From an uncultured Pelagibacteraceae bacterium (GTDB lineage: Bacteria > Pseudomonadota > Alphaproteobacteria > Pelagibacterales > Pelagibacteraceae), in assembly GCA_902534735.1 (NCBI GenBank), contig CACARD010000001.1, positions 217,001-281,000 on the forward strand: DNA of 64,000 nt, given 5' to 3'. This document shows, piece after piece, positions 44,955-55,038 of this stretch (position 1 is its first letter; each line of letters starts with the position of its first letter). The notes beneath the pieces were generated by a model. The model was not told where the DNA came from, made no database searches, and saw only the letters and a program-made list of their open reading frames with translations. The position numbers and the translations under genes are program-made.

Positions 44955-46682
44955 TTAATTATAAAGATTTTCAAAATTATTTTTATATTTGTTTATAATT
45001 TTATATCTTTTTAACTTTAATGTCGGTGTTAACATTCCATTTTCAATTGAAAATTTTTCTTTAACAACGAAAAATTTTTTAATATTTTCTATTCTCGAAA
45101 GATTTTTATTTACTGTTTTTATTTCATTTTTAATTTTTTCTTCTGTAATATTAAAGAATTCATCATTTAAAACTATTAGAGCAACTAGATAAGGTTTATT
45201 ATCTCCATAGACAACAGCTTGATCTATAAACTCTAAGTTTACTAATTCGTTTTCTATTTTAAGTGGGGAAATATTATCTCCTCCAGGAGTAATGAGAATG
45301 TCTTTTTTTCTATCAGTAATTTTTAAAAAATTATTTTCAAATACTCCAATATCCCCTGTATGAAGCCAGCCATCTATTAAGACTTTTTCTGTTTCGTCCT
45401 TATTGTTCCAATAACCTAACATTACATTTTCTCCTTTAACTAAAATTTCACCATCTACGGCTATTCTGACTTCATTTCCCTTAAACGGAGGCCCAACAGT
45501 ATCTATTCTAATATCATCTATTGGATTACAACTTACAACTGGAGAGGTTTCTGTTAAGCCATAACCTTGTAAAGTTGGCAAACCAATAGCGTTCAGAAAA
45601 AATCCAACTTCTTTATCTAATGCACCTCCACCAGAGACGAATGTTTTAAGTGATCCACCGAATTGGGATTTTATTTTTTTTCTTACCAATCTCTCTAGGA
45701 TACTATCTTGTATTTTTTCAAAAAAAGTTAAATTTTTTTTTTTTATTTTTTTTAGACCTAGGTCTAACATTTTATATATTAATTTTTTTTTCAATCCTGT
45801 AGCTTTTTTGAAACTTGCATTAATTTTTTGATAAAGGTTTTGGTAAAATCTTGGTACAGCAGTCATAATTTCTGGTGAACAATCACCCATATTCTTAACT
45901 AATTTATCGATACTCTCAGCATAAAAAATTCTAGCTGCTACAGTGATTTGTACAAATTGGACGGTGTGCTCGTAAGAATGTGAAAGTGGAAGCCAAGTAA
46001 GAAACCTGGGTTGTTGTTTAGTTAATAATGGTTTTAGAATATCTATTGCGCCCTCGCAATTATTTAAGATGCCTCCATGACTTAAAATCACTCCCTTGGG
46101 ATTTCCTTGCGTACCCGAAGTATAAATTATGCAAGATGGATCTTTTCTTAAGGCTAAAGATTTGTGAATTGGTAAATTTTTTTTATTATTATTTTTTTCT
46201 AAGTCTTCTAAATTAATATATTCAAATTCAACATTTGGTAATTTTTCAAAGGAAAATATTTTTTTTATAAATTTTTTGTCCTTAATAATGTTTTTTAATT
46301 TATTGAATTGTCCAATATTTGAAACAAAAATTATACTTGGAGTGCAATCATTGATAATATAATTATAATCATTTTCTGCATAAGTTGTGTAAGCTGGAAC
46401 AGTTATCCCATCTGATAGCATAATAGACAAATCTGCAATAAACCATTCTGGTCTATTTTCAGAAATTAATAAACATCTATCACCTTTTGATATTACTTTT
46501 CTTAATTCATTGGAAACTAAATTAATAAAATCGTAGGTTTCTTGCCAAGAGTAATTTTTTCTTTTATCACCTAAGGTTGATAATAAAATTTTATTTTTAT
46601 CAATTTGTTTATTAAATTGAAAAAAAAATAATTCAGTTAAGTTACTAATTTGTTTTAAGTTCATATATTTTTTGGTGGGCAA
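44955..46682 (-). CDS. Long-chain acyl-CoA synthetase (AMP-forming)
   Basis: IIYTSGTQGNPKGVILSHGG; LQGYGLTETSPVVSCN; DGWLHTGDIG; ITDRKKDILITPGGDNISP. Confidence 0.92.
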   Translation of the reverse strand: MPTKKYMNLKQISNLTELFFFQFNKQIDKNKILLSTLGDKRKNYSWQETYDFINLVSNELRKVISKGDRCLLISENRPEWFIADLSIMLSDGITVPAYTTYAENDYNYIINDCTPSIIFVSNIGQFNKLKNIIKDKKFIKKIFSFEKLPNVEFEYINLEDLEKNNNKKNLPIHKSLALRKDPSCIIYTSGTQGNPKGVILSHGGILNNCEGAIDILKPLLTKQQPRFLTWLPLSHSYEHTVQFVQITVAARIFYAESIDKLVKNMGDCSPEIMTAVPRFYQNLYQKINASFKKATGLKKKLIYKMLDLGLKKIKKKNLTFFEKIQDSILERLVRKKIKSQFGGSLKTFVSGGGALDKEVGFFLNAIGLPTLQGYGLTETSPVVSCNPIDDIRIDTVGPPFKGNEVRIAVDGEILVKGENVMLGYWNNKDETEKVLIDGWLHTGDIGVFENNFLKITDRKKDILITPGGDNISPLKIENELVNLEFIDQAVVYGDNKPYLVALIVLNDEFFNITEEKIKNEIKTVNKNLSRIENIKKFFVVKEKFSIENGMLTPTLKLKRYKIINKYKNNFENLYN

Positions 46683-46759
46683 AGAGAGAATCGAACTCTC
46701 ACAGTATTGCTACTATTGGATTTTGAGTCCAACGCGTCTACCAGTTCCGCCATTCGCCC
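46676..46759 (-). tRNA. tRNA-Leu(CAA)
   Basis: Minus strand GGGCGAA...TTTGCCC acceptor; anticodon loop CTCAAAA; long variable arm; encoded CCA at 46675-46673. Confidence 0.95.
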
Positions 46760-46824
46760 ATTTATTTTTAGTTTCATAGAATATAAATAATAGTATTAAA
46801 ACACTATTTATATTAAAAGAAAAT

Positions 46825-47433
46825 ATGTTTAAGGAACTATTTAATAAAACAATTAAACTTGCAGGACATAAAAATTCAAAAAAAATTTTAGGTTTTATTT
46901 CTTTTATTGAGAGTTTTATATTTCCTATTCCACCAGATGTTCTTATTATTCCTATGACTATTGCCGACAGACAAAGATGGATAAAGATAGCAATTATTGC
47001 TACGACAGGATCCGTCTTAGGTGCATGTTTGGGATATTTCATAGGATATGTTTTTTTCAATGAAATTGGAATTAAGATTTTTGAGCTTTACGGTGTAGAT
47101 AATACTTCATTTTTAAAAGATAAAATTTCATCAGATGGAGGGGTTTTTGCATGGGCAACGTTGCTGGCTATAGCGGGTTTTACACCCATCCCATTTAAAT
47201 TACTCACAATAACAAGTGGGTTTGTTCAATTTAATATTGTCTATTTTATAATTGTCTCCTTAATAACAAGAGGATCTAGATTTTTTATAATAGCTTTCTT
47301 GGTTGGAAATTTTGGTCCTGCTATGAAAACAATAATTGAAAAAAAACTGCTTAAAGTTTCAATTATAATTTCAATTGTATTAATAGTTTTTGCTTTTTTA
47401 ATTTATAAATTTTTACAAAACTTTATGAACTAA
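46825..47433 (+). CDS. YqaA/DedA-like (SNARE-associated) membrane protein
   Basis: SFIFPIPPDVLIIPMTIADRQ; FTPIPFKLLTITSG; TM segments. Confidence 0.82.
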   Translation: MFKELFNKTIKLAGHKNSKKILGFISFIESFIFPIPPDVLIIPMTIADRQRWIKIAIIATTGSVLGACLGYFIGYVFFNEIGIKIFELYGVDNTSFLKDKISSDGGVFAWATLLAIAGFTPIPFKLLTITSGFVQFNIVYFIIVSLITRGSRFFIIAFLVGNFGPAMKTIIEKKLLKVSIIISIVLIVFAFLIYKFLQNFMN

Positions 47434-47434
47434 A

Positions 47435-47908
47435 ATGAATTTTATTTTTAAAAGAAAAAATATTTATTTACTAATTTTTATATACTCTATTATTGCTATA
47501 TTATCCGCGATTTATATTGAAAAAGTTCTTGGGTATTTACCTTGTAAATTATGTATTTATCAAAGAATTCCTTTTTTAGTAGCGATCTTCATTTGTTTTT
47601 TGGGATATAACTATGTAAAATCTGATAGAATATTAATTGCTTTAATCATTACATTCACACTGAGCACTGCTCTTGCAGGATATCATTTTGGTATAGAAAA
47701 TGGCATTTTTGATGAATATGCTGGTTGTACAAACACAAATATAGACATCACGAATAAAGAAAAAATAATCGAAAGTCTTGGAATGGTTAAAAATTGTAAA
47801 GATGTAGATTTTACTATTTTAGGCATATCTTTATCTGGATTGAATTTTTTAGTATCTTTACTAATTGTATTATTTTCGCTAAGAGCTCTTGTATATGAAA
47901 AAGACTAA
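47435..47908 (+). CDS. dsbB: DsbB family disulfide bond formation protein
   Basis: Four TM helices; YLPCKLCIYQRIPF (CxxC plus QR); periplasmic Cys pair. Confidence 0.87.
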   Translation: MNFIFKRKNIYLLIFIYSIIAILSAIYIEKVLGYLPCKLCIYQRIPFLVAIFICFLGYNYVKSDRILIALIITFTLSTALAGYHFGIENGIFDEYAGCTNTNIDITNKEKIIESLGMVKNCKDVDFTILGISLSGLNFLVSLLIVLFSLRALVYEKD

Positions 47909-48428
47909 CAAAAAAAAATTAGAAGAATTTATTAGAGTTGATCACGCAGGTGAAAGAGGGGCAATTAAAATATATGAAGGTCAACTTTTAGCACTGAAAA
48001 CATTTAAAAAGGATCCTGAACTATTAAAATTGGTAGAAGAAATGAGAGAACATGAGCAAGAACATAGTGATTTTTTTGAAAATGAAATCAGAGAAAGAAA
48101 TATAAAACCAACTAAATTTTTACCACTATGGGATTTATTAGGAGTAGGTTTAGGTTTCGGCTCAACAATATTAGGGAAAAAGGCAGCAATGCTATGTACA
48201 GCATCTGTTGAGGAAGTAATTGATAAACATTACCAAAGTCAAATAGATCAATTACAAGATGATGAGAAAAAACTTAAAGAAAAAATTAAAAAATTTAGAG
48301 CTGATGAATTGGAACATAAAGATATTGCATATGAGCACGGCGCAACAAAAAAAGGATTATATTCAGTGATGGATAAAATTATTAAAACGGGCTCAAAAAT
48401 TGCTATAAATATCTCTGAAAAGATTTAA
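47895..48428 (+). CDS. coq7: Coq7-type demethoxyubiquinone hydroxylase
   Basis: IRVDHAGERGAIKIYEGQL; EMREHEQEHSDFF; CTASVEEVIDKHY; ELEHKDIAYEHGA. Confidence 0.92.
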   Translation: MKKTNKKKLEEFIRVDHAGERGAIKIYEGQLLALKTFKKDPELLKLVEEMREHEQEHSDFFENEIRERNIKPTKFLPLWDLLGVGLGFGSTILGKKAAMLCTASVEEVIDKHYQSQIDQLQDDEKKLKEKIKKFRADELEHKDIAYEHGATKKGLYSVMDKIIKTGSKIAINISEKI

Positions 48429-48997
48429 CTAGGATCTAATTCTACATCCCAATATAAATAATCCATCCAACTGCTGTGTAGAAAATTAGGAGGAAAATTC
48501 TTCCCATTTCTATGAAGATCTTCTGTTGTTGGTTGAAAAGGCCATTGATTTAACTTCATTCCAGAATTTTTTAGCAATCTTCCACCTTTTTTTACATTAC
48601 ATGCTGAGCATGCAGTAACAACGTTTTCCCAATCAGTTTTCCCACCTTTTGATCTTGGAAGAAGATGATCAAAAGTTAGTTCATCATTACTTCCACAATA
48701 TTGACAACTAAATTTATCTCGTAGAAAAACATTAAATCTTGTGAAATTTGGATTTGAACGAGGCTTTATAAAAGATTTTAATGCAATAACACTTGGTAAC
48801 TGCATAGAGAATGATGGGCTTCTTATCATTCTATCATAATGACTTACAATTGAGACTCTATCTAAAAATACAGATTTAATAGCGTCTTGCCATGACCATA
48901 ATGATAAAGGATAATAACTTAACGGTCTATAATCTGCGTTAAGGACTAGAGCTGGACATTTTTCGAGTGAAAGGTTTTCATTGATCATCATAGTCAT
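48425..48997 (-). CDS. HNH endonuclease
   Basis: FSCQYCGSNDELTFDHLLPRSKGGKTDWENVVTACSACNVKKGGR. Confidence 0.9.
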   Translation of the reverse strand: MTMMINENLSLEKCPALVLNADYRPLSYYPLSLWSWQDAIKSVFLDRVSIVSHYDRMIRSPSFSMQLPSVIALKSFIKPRSNPNFTRFNVFLRDKFSCQYCGSNDELTFDHLLPRSKGGKTDWENVVTACSACNVKKGGRLLKNSGMKLNQWPFQPTTEDLHRNGKNFPPNFLHSSWMDYLYWDVELDPS

Positions 48998-49055
48998 AAT
49001 TATTTAATATATTATATATTATTATTAATCAATGTAACAAAAAAGTTAATTCTCT

Positions 49056-49712
49056 TTAAATATCAAAATTATCTTTGATAAATTTTAATGCATTACTTGA
49101 AGCTTCAACTGGTATATGATGGTCGCAGTCTTTGATCATTAAAGTTTCTATACTAATATTATTCCGTGTAAAAAAATCTTTTGCTTCCAATAAATTGTAG
49201 GGTGGAACTATTTCATCTTTTTCACCATGAATTAATAAAGTTTTTGTTTTAGAAATTAACCTTAAACTAAGATCCTCTTTATCTATAATCTTTCCGGAAA
49301 ATCCAACAATACAATTAAAGGGATCTTTAGAAGTTAAGCCCAAGTTTATTGACATCATGCAACCCTGACTAAATCCAGATAAACATATCTTTGAATTTTC
49401 CAAATTATATTCTGTTTTAACTTCTTCAATATATTTTCTTAATTTATCTTCAGCTTTTTTTGCTTCGTTTAAAATATAATTATTATCATTTGTTTCTAAA
49501 TCAAACCATTGATAACCAATCGGATTAATTTTACATTGTTCGTGTCCATTCGGACATAAGAATACTGTATTGGTTAAAAACCTTTTCCAATTAAGAGTTA
49601 ACATGCTTATATCTTTTCCATCTCCACCATATCCATGAAGTAAAATTACTGCATTTTTGATGTCGGACCCATTTTCAGGTGTTATAATTGTTGATTCAAG
49701 GCAAAATGTCAT
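49056..49712 (-). CDS. Phospholipase/carboxylesterase-family alpha/beta hydrolase
   Basis: VILLHGYGGDGKD; LSGFSQGCMMSINLGL; IHGEKDEIVPP. Confidence 0.87.
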   Translation of the reverse strand: MTFCLESTIITPENGSDIKNAVILLHGYGGDGKDISMLTLNWKRFLTNTVFLCPNGHEQCKINPIGYQWFDLETNDNNYILNEAKKAEDKLRKYIEEVKTEYNLENSKICLSGFSQGCMMSINLGLTSKDPFNCIVGFSGKIIDKEDLSLRLISKTKTLLIHGEKDEIVPPYNLLEAKDFFTRNNISIETLMIKDCDHHIPVEASSNALKFIKDNFDI

Positions 49713-49761
49713 AGATAAGTAATTATGTTTTTTTATTTTAAAAAGAAACTAAAATCAAAGA

Positions 49762-49962
49762 ATGATTTCTGAAATATTTGTCAAAATTGCAGCAATTGTT
49801 TTGCTAGCAGCTGTAGCTGTAGTCTTAATTCTTGGAATTAGAACTCTTTTTAAAGGAGACGGAGATAAAAAAACATCTAACAAATTAATGCAGCTTAGAG
49901 TATTACTACAATTTGTTGCTATAATTGTGCTTGTAGCATTAGCTTACTTTTATAAAAACTAA
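49762..49962 (+). CDS. HIG1-domain twin-transmembrane protein
   Basis: 66 aa, two TM helices around GIRTLFKGDGDKKTSNKLMQLRVLLQF. Confidence 0.75.
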   Translation: MISEIFVKIAAIVLLAAVAVVLILGIRTLFKGDGDKKTSNKLMQLRVLLQFVAIIVLVALAYFYKN

Positions 49963-50489
49963 TTTAATTCATTTAACCAATTTAAAAATTCATCACTGTT
50001 AAAATCTATTGAGCCAACAATTCTTGCAAACTCATAACCATCTTTATCAATGAATAGTGTTGTGGGTATTCCTCTTAATTTTAAATTTTTTGCAATTCCA
50101 GCACCATCACCAACAAAAACTTGTAATTCTTCTATGAGCAGTTCATCAAAAAACTTCTTAGATTTACTAATATTTTCTCCACCTATATTTATTGGGATAA
50201 TCTTTAATTTTTTTTCATCCTTAAGTTTTTGAAGATTACTTAAAGATGGCATTTCCTCTCTACAAGGCGCGCACCATGTTGCCCAAAAATTCAGAATAAT
50301 TAATTCGGATTTAAAATCTTTCAAATTAACTTTATTTCCAGCCTCATTTAAAAAGTAAAAAAACTTAATTTTTTGTTTTTCCTCATAAATTATTAGATTT
50401 TTTATATTTGGCGCTTCTATTGAATATGAAGAGCTAAATGATATGAAGTAAAGAAATATTATTTTAATGGATATAAATATAAATTTCAT
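49959..50489 (-). CDS. TlpA/ResA-like thioredoxin-fold protein
   Basis: NFWATWCAPCREEMPSL; RGIPTTLFIDKDG; signal sequence; start re-set to ATG 50489. Confidence 0.88.
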   Translation of the reverse strand: MKFIFISIKIIFLYFISFSSSYSIEAPNIKNLIIYEEKQKIKFFYFLNEAGNKVNLKDFKSELIILNFWATWCAPCREEMPSLSNLQKLKDEKKLKIIPINIGGENISKSKKFFDELLIEELQVFVGDGAGIAKNLKLRGIPTTLFIDKDGYEFARIVGSIDFNSDEFLNWLNELN

Positions 50490-50508
50490 AAATTTGTAAT
50501 TAAATAAC

Positions 50509-51897
50509 ATGAGTAAAAATAAAAACAATAAACCAATTTGGGGTACAAGAATTAAGAAAAATTCCTCAACTTTATTTAAAAAAGTTGGTGGTTCATTACC
50601 GGTAGATAAAAGACTATTTAAAGAAGATATCGAAGGATCAATTGCCCATGTCGAAATGCTTCACAAACAGAAAATTATAAATTTCAGAATAAAGAATAAA
50701 ATAATCTGGGGATTAAAAAGAATTAAAAATGAAATTGTAAAAAAAAAATTCAATTTTGATTATGATTTAGAGGATATTCATATGAATATAGAAAACAGAT
50801 TATTTGAATTGATTGGTGATGATGCTGGATATGTTCATACTGCTAGATCTAGAAATGATCAGGTAATTACTGACCTAAAATTATGGTTAAAAGAAGCAAC
50901 AAAAAAAATAATAATCTTATTAGATAATACAAATTCAAATATTCTAAATCTTGCACAAAAAAATATCAGAACTATTATGCCAGGATTTACACATTTAAAA
51001 AATGCACAACCGTTATCTTTAGCACATTATTTACTAGCATATGTTGAAATGTTTAAGAGAGATAAGAAAAAATTTAAGAATAATTTAGAGTTTTTAGATG
51101 AAAATCCTCTAGGCGTAGGGGCTTTATCTGGCACTTCTTTTAAGATTGACAGAAATTACACCACAAAAAAACTTAAATTTAAAAAACCAACAAATAATTC
51201 TGTAGATACTGTATCTGATAGAGATTTTGTATTAGACTTTTTGTATTCTTCTCTAGCTTGTTCTTTACACATTTCTAGAATTGCTGAAGAACTCATAATT
51301 TGGAATTCTGATGCATTTAACATGATAACTTTAAATGATAAATTAGTAACCGGTTCGTCTATAATGCCCCAAAAAAAGAATCCTGACCCATTGGAATATT
51401 TAAGAGGTAAAACTGGAATATTTATAGGAAATATCAATTCTATGATTTCAATATTAAAAGGGTTACCTTTATCATATTTTAAAGATTTACAGGATGACAA
51501 AGAAATTGTTTTTAAAACAAATGATCAATTAAAGATATCATTGTCATTGTTGAATGATGTAATAAAAAATTTGATAATAAATAAAAAAAGTATGTTATCT
51601 CTTGCGGGAAAAGGTTTTACTACAGCGACAGATTTATCTGATTTTATTGTAAGAGAGCTTGGATACCCATTTAGAAAGGCATACATACAAACAGCAAAAA
51701 TAATTAATCTGGCAGAAAAAAAAAATAAAAAACTTCACGAACTAGAATTGAATGAAATAAATCAAATTGAGCCAAAACTTACATTAAATGTTTATAAAAT
51801 ACTAAACCTGGAAAATTCGATTAATTCAAAAAAATCATATGGTGGAACTTCTTTTGAGAACGTCAAGAAAATGATAAAAAAAGCAAAAAATGAGTAA
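50509..51897 (+). CDS. argH: Argininosuccinate lyase
   Basis: HTARSRNDQVITDLKLW; TGSSIMPQKKNPDPLEYLRGKTG. Confidence 0.97.
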   Translation: MSKNKNNKPIWGTRIKKNSSTLFKKVGGSLPVDKRLFKEDIEGSIAHVEMLHKQKIINFRIKNKIIWGLKRIKNEIVKKKFNFDYDLEDIHMNIENRLFELIGDDAGYVHTARSRNDQVITDLKLWLKEATKKIIILLDNTNSNILNLAQKNIRTIMPGFTHLKNAQPLSLAHYLLAYVEMFKRDKKKFKNNLEFLDENPLGVGALSGTSFKIDRNYTTKKLKFKKPTNNSVDTVSDRDFVLDFLYSSLACSLHISRIAEELIIWNSDAFNMITLNDKLVTGSSIMPQKKNPDPLEYLRGKTGIFIGNINSMISILKGLPLSYFKDLQDDKEIVFKTNDQLKISLSLLNDVIKNLIINKKSMLSLAGKGFTTATDLSDFIVRELGYPFRKAYIQTAKIINLAEKKNKKLHELELNEINQIEPKLTLNVYKILNLENSINSKKSYGGTSFENVKKMIKKAKNE

Positions 51898-52006
51898 AAA
51901 AATTTTAATTATTATACTTTGTTTATATTTTGTAGTTGCTTGTGGCCGTAAAGGCGATCCAGAATATAAATCTGAATTAAGTAAGAATATTCAAAAAGTA
52001 TCATGA
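51890..52006 (+). CDS. 38-aa LptM/YifL-like lipoprotein
   Basis: MSKKILIIILCLYFVVACGRKGDPEYKSELSKNIQKVS*; lipobox VVAC|G and CGRKGDP; between argH and lysA with overlaps at both ends. Confidence 0.75.
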   Translation: MSKKILIIILCLYFVVACGRKGDPEYKSELSKNIQKVS

Positions 52007-53217
52007 GATATATAAACAATAAATTTTTTATTGAAGGAAAAAACATTGAGAATCTAACAAAAAAATTTAATACACCTCTATACTGCTACTCTTATAAAAA
52101 TTTAAGAGAAAATGTAGAGAATTTTAAAAAAGCTTTTAAGGAAATTAAACCTTTAATTTGTTTTTCTGTAAAATCTAATTCAAATATTTCATTATTAAAA
52201 GAAATAAAAAAACTTGGCCTTGGGGCAGATGTAGTTTCAAAGGGTGAATTATATGCATCACTTAAAGCTGGTATTGATAAAAATAAGATAGTTTTCTCTG
52301 GAGTTGGTAAAACAATAGATGAAATTGAGTACGCAATTAAACAAAAAATATTATTAATAAATTCTGAGTCTTTAAGTGAAGTTTTAGCAATTGAAAAGGC
52401 TGCAAAAAAACTGAATAAAGTTGTTGATATAGGACTAAGATTAAATCCAGATACAGATGCTGAAACATTGAAACAAATTTCAACTGGTAAAAGTGAAAAT
52501 AAATTTGGTGTAGATAAAAAGACTTTTGTAAAAATTATTAATTTGATGAAACAATCAAAATTTATAAATATTAAATGCTTAAGTGTTCATATCGGTAGTC
52601 AAATCTTAAACCACAAGCCCTACGAAAAAATGCTAAATGTTCTTGATAAACTTTTAAAAAATTTAGATTATAAATTTGAGTTCATTGATTTAGGTGGTGG
52701 GATGGGGATAAACTATGATAATAAAAAGAAAAAACTTAATTATATAAAATATAATAAATCAATAATTAAATTTAAAAATAAATACAATTGTAAAATAATT
52801 TTTGAACCTGGGAGATCTATAATTGGAAATGTTGGTATACTTGCGTCTAAAGTAATTTATTTAAAACATAACAAAACAAAAACATTCGTAATATTAGATG
52901 CAGCAATGAATGATTTAATAAGACCAGCTTTGTATAATGCAAAACATAGAATAATTCCGTCACTAAGAAATAAGTCGCGATCGAAAAAAATATTAGAATT
53001 TGTCGGCCCTGTATGCGAAACAACCGATAAATTTTTAACAGAAAGGAAATTTCAAAATATAAAAGAAGATGAGATTATGGTTATTTGCGATACAGGTGCC
53101 TACGGTTACTCATTATCATCCAATTATAATCTTAGATTAAGGCCTGCCGAAATTTTGATTAAGGGAAGTAAAGTACAGATTATAAGAAAAAGACAAAAAA
53201 TAAAAGATATAGTCTAA
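52003..53217 (+). CDS. lysA: Diaminopimelate decarboxylase
   Basis: PLYCYSYKNLRENV; CFSVKSNSNISLL; FEPGRSIIGNVGIL; CETTDKF; GAYGYSLSSNYNLR. Confidence 0.96.
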   Translation: MRYINNKFFIEGKNIENLTKKFNTPLYCYSYKNLRENVENFKKAFKEIKPLICFSVKSNSNISLLKEIKKLGLGADVVSKGELYASLKAGIDKNKIVFSGVGKTIDEIEYAIKQKILLINSESLSEVLAIEKAAKKLNKVVDIGLRLNPDTDAETLKQISTGKSENKFGVDKKTFVKIINLMKQSKFINIKCLSVHIGSQILNHKPYEKMLNVLDKLLKNLDYKFEFIDLGGGMGINYDNKKKKLNYIKYNKSIIKFKNKYNCKIIFEPGRSIIGNVGILASKVIYLKHNKTKTFVILDAAMNDLIRPALYNAKHRIIPSLRNKSRSKKILEFVGPVCETTDKFLTERKFQNIKEDEIMVICDTGAYGYSLSSNYNLRLRPAEILIKGSKVQIIRKRQKIKDIV

Positions 53218-53230
53218 GTTTAAATTTGTA

Positions 53231-53929
53231 ATGAGAAATATCCTATTTAAAAGCGTATTTTTTTCTGGATTAATATTTATATGTATTATTTTTCTTCCAT
53301 CATTAATACTACCAAAGAAAATCGTTCTTTTTGGAGGTAAACTTTTTGGATACTGGTCCTCATTCTGTTTAAAAATTTTTTACTCAACTAGCATAGTAAT
53401 TAAAGGTCAAGAAAACATAATTAATAACGAGAATTACTTTATCGCATGCTCCCATCAATCAATGTTTGAAACTTTTTTTTTACAAACAATATTTAATTCA
53501 CCAATATTTATTCTTAAAAAAGAACTATTAAATATTCCGATATTTGGTTGGTATTTGAGGAAGATAGATTCTATTTCTGTGAATAGAAATAAAGTTTCTA
53601 GAGAAAACCTAAATTTTACTGAAAAAATTAAAGACACTATGGAGAAAACAAAAAGACCTGTAATAATTTTTCCACAAGCAACACGAGTTCTACCAGACGA
53701 AATTATTCCCTTTAAAAAAGGAGTTGGAAGAATTTACAAAGAATTAAATGTAAAATGTCAACCAGTGGCTATTGACTCTGGAAGAGTATGGCCAAAATCA
53801 GGAAAGATGAGGCCCAATAAAACGATTACTATTTCTATTTTAAAACCAATTAATACAGGTATCGAAGAAACAGAATTTGTAAAATTATTGCAAAAAGAAA
53901 TTTATTCCGAGCTTGGTCTTGCTAACTAA
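53231..53929 (+). CDS. 1-acyl-sn-glycerol-3-phosphate acyltransferase (PlsC-like)
   Basis: CSHQSMFETFFLQ (HxxxxE-type); FPQATRVLPDE; N-terminal TM. Confidence 0.85.
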   Translation: MRNILFKSVFFSGLIFICIIFLPSLILPKKIVLFGGKLFGYWSSFCLKIFYSTSIVIKGQENIINNENYFIACSHQSMFETFFLQTIFNSPIFILKKELLNIPIFGWYLRKIDSISVNRNKVSRENLNFTEKIKDTMEKTKRPVIIFPQATRVLPDEIIPFKKGVGRIYKELNVKCQPVAIDSGRVWPKSGKMRPNKTITISILKPINTGIEETEFVKLLQKEIYSELGLAN

Positions 53930-55038
53930 CCTTTCATAGGCATTACAACATAAATACTATCAAAATCTGCAGGGTCTTTTATTAACGCAGGAGATCCAGT
54001 ATCTTTCAAATATATTTCAATGTTATCACCATTTAGTTGGGATGCTATATCGAGCAAATATCTAGAATTAAAACTTATATCTAAATCTGTCTCAAATTTT
54101 ACAGAAAGGCTTTCTTTACCATCACCACTATTAGTGTTATTGACGGATAAATCTAAATTATCTTTAGTCAAATTAAATTTTACACCATCTTTTTTATCTA
54201 GAGAAACAGATGCTACTCTATCGACAGAATTTAGAAAAGATTTTAGATCTATTTCAAGTTTTTTTTGATTCTCTCTAGGGATAACTTGAATATAATTAGG
54301 GAATTTTCCATCGATTAACTTTGATATCAAAATGCTATTGTTAAGTTCAAATTTAATTTTAGATTTAATATTTGAGACTTTAACCTCGCCATCATAATCT
54401 TCTAAAAGAGAACATAATTGAAATATAGTTTTTTTTGGAAGTATTATTGGTTCAAATTCAATTTTGTTTTTTAATCTTATTTTTGAGATAGACATTCTAT
54501 GGCTATCTGTTGCGGCTGCGGTTAAAAAATTCTTATCATCTGTTTGGGTCTGATGGAAAAAAATACCACTAAGATAATGTCTTGTTTCATCATTTGAAAT
54601 CGAAAATTTACATTTGTTTAAAAGTTTTAATAAATCTTTTGAATTTATAGTAAATTCATTTTCATTGAAATTTTCGTCTGTAATTGGAAATTCAGAAGCA
54701 TTAATTGAATTTAAATTGAATAGAGATTTATTTGACTCTAGTTGTAATTTACTTTCTCCAGTATTTTCAAAATTTATCTGACTACCAGAGGGTATTTTTC
54801 TCACAATATCAAACATAATTGATGAAGAGGTAGTTGTTTTGCCTTCATCAAAAATTTTAATATTTGAAATTTCATTTACAAATATTAAATCTAAATCTGT
54901 TGCTGTAATTTTTAACTTTGAATTTGCTGCCTCTATCAAAATGTTTGAAAGAATAGGTAAAGTGCTTCTTTTTTCTATTACACCCTGACAGTAACCTAAA
55001 GATTTTTGCAAATCCTGTTGATTAACACTAAATTTCAT
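53926..55038 (-). CDS. dnaN: DNA polymerase III beta clamp
   Basis: MKFSVNQQDLQKSLGYCQGVIEKRSTLPILSNILIEA; ATDSHRMS; ends YVVMPMKG. Confidence 0.96.
   Translation of the reverse strand: MKFSVNQQDLQKSLGYCQGVIEKRSTLPILSNILIEAANSKLKITATDLDLIFVNEISNIKIFDEGKTTTSSSIMFDIVRKIPSGSQINFENTGESKLQLESNKSLFNLNSINASEFPITDENFNENEFTINSKDLLKLLNKCKFSISNDETRHYLSGIFFHQTQTDDKNFLTAAATDSHRMSISKIRLKNKIEFEPIILPKKTIFQLCSLLEDYDGEVKVSNIKSKIKFELNNSILISKLIDGKFPNYIQVIPRENQKKLEIDLKSFLNSVDRVASVSLDKKDGVKFNLTKDNLDLSVNNTNSGDGKESLSVKFETDLDISFNSRYLLDIASQLNGDNIEIYLKDTGSPALIKDPADFDSIYVVMPMKG

Noticed and set aside
46713-47060. 115-aa minus-strand ORF ending KWANGGTGRRVGLKIQ
   Set aside because: Runs through tRNA-Leu and antisense to the YqaA/DedA-like gene; no family resemblance.
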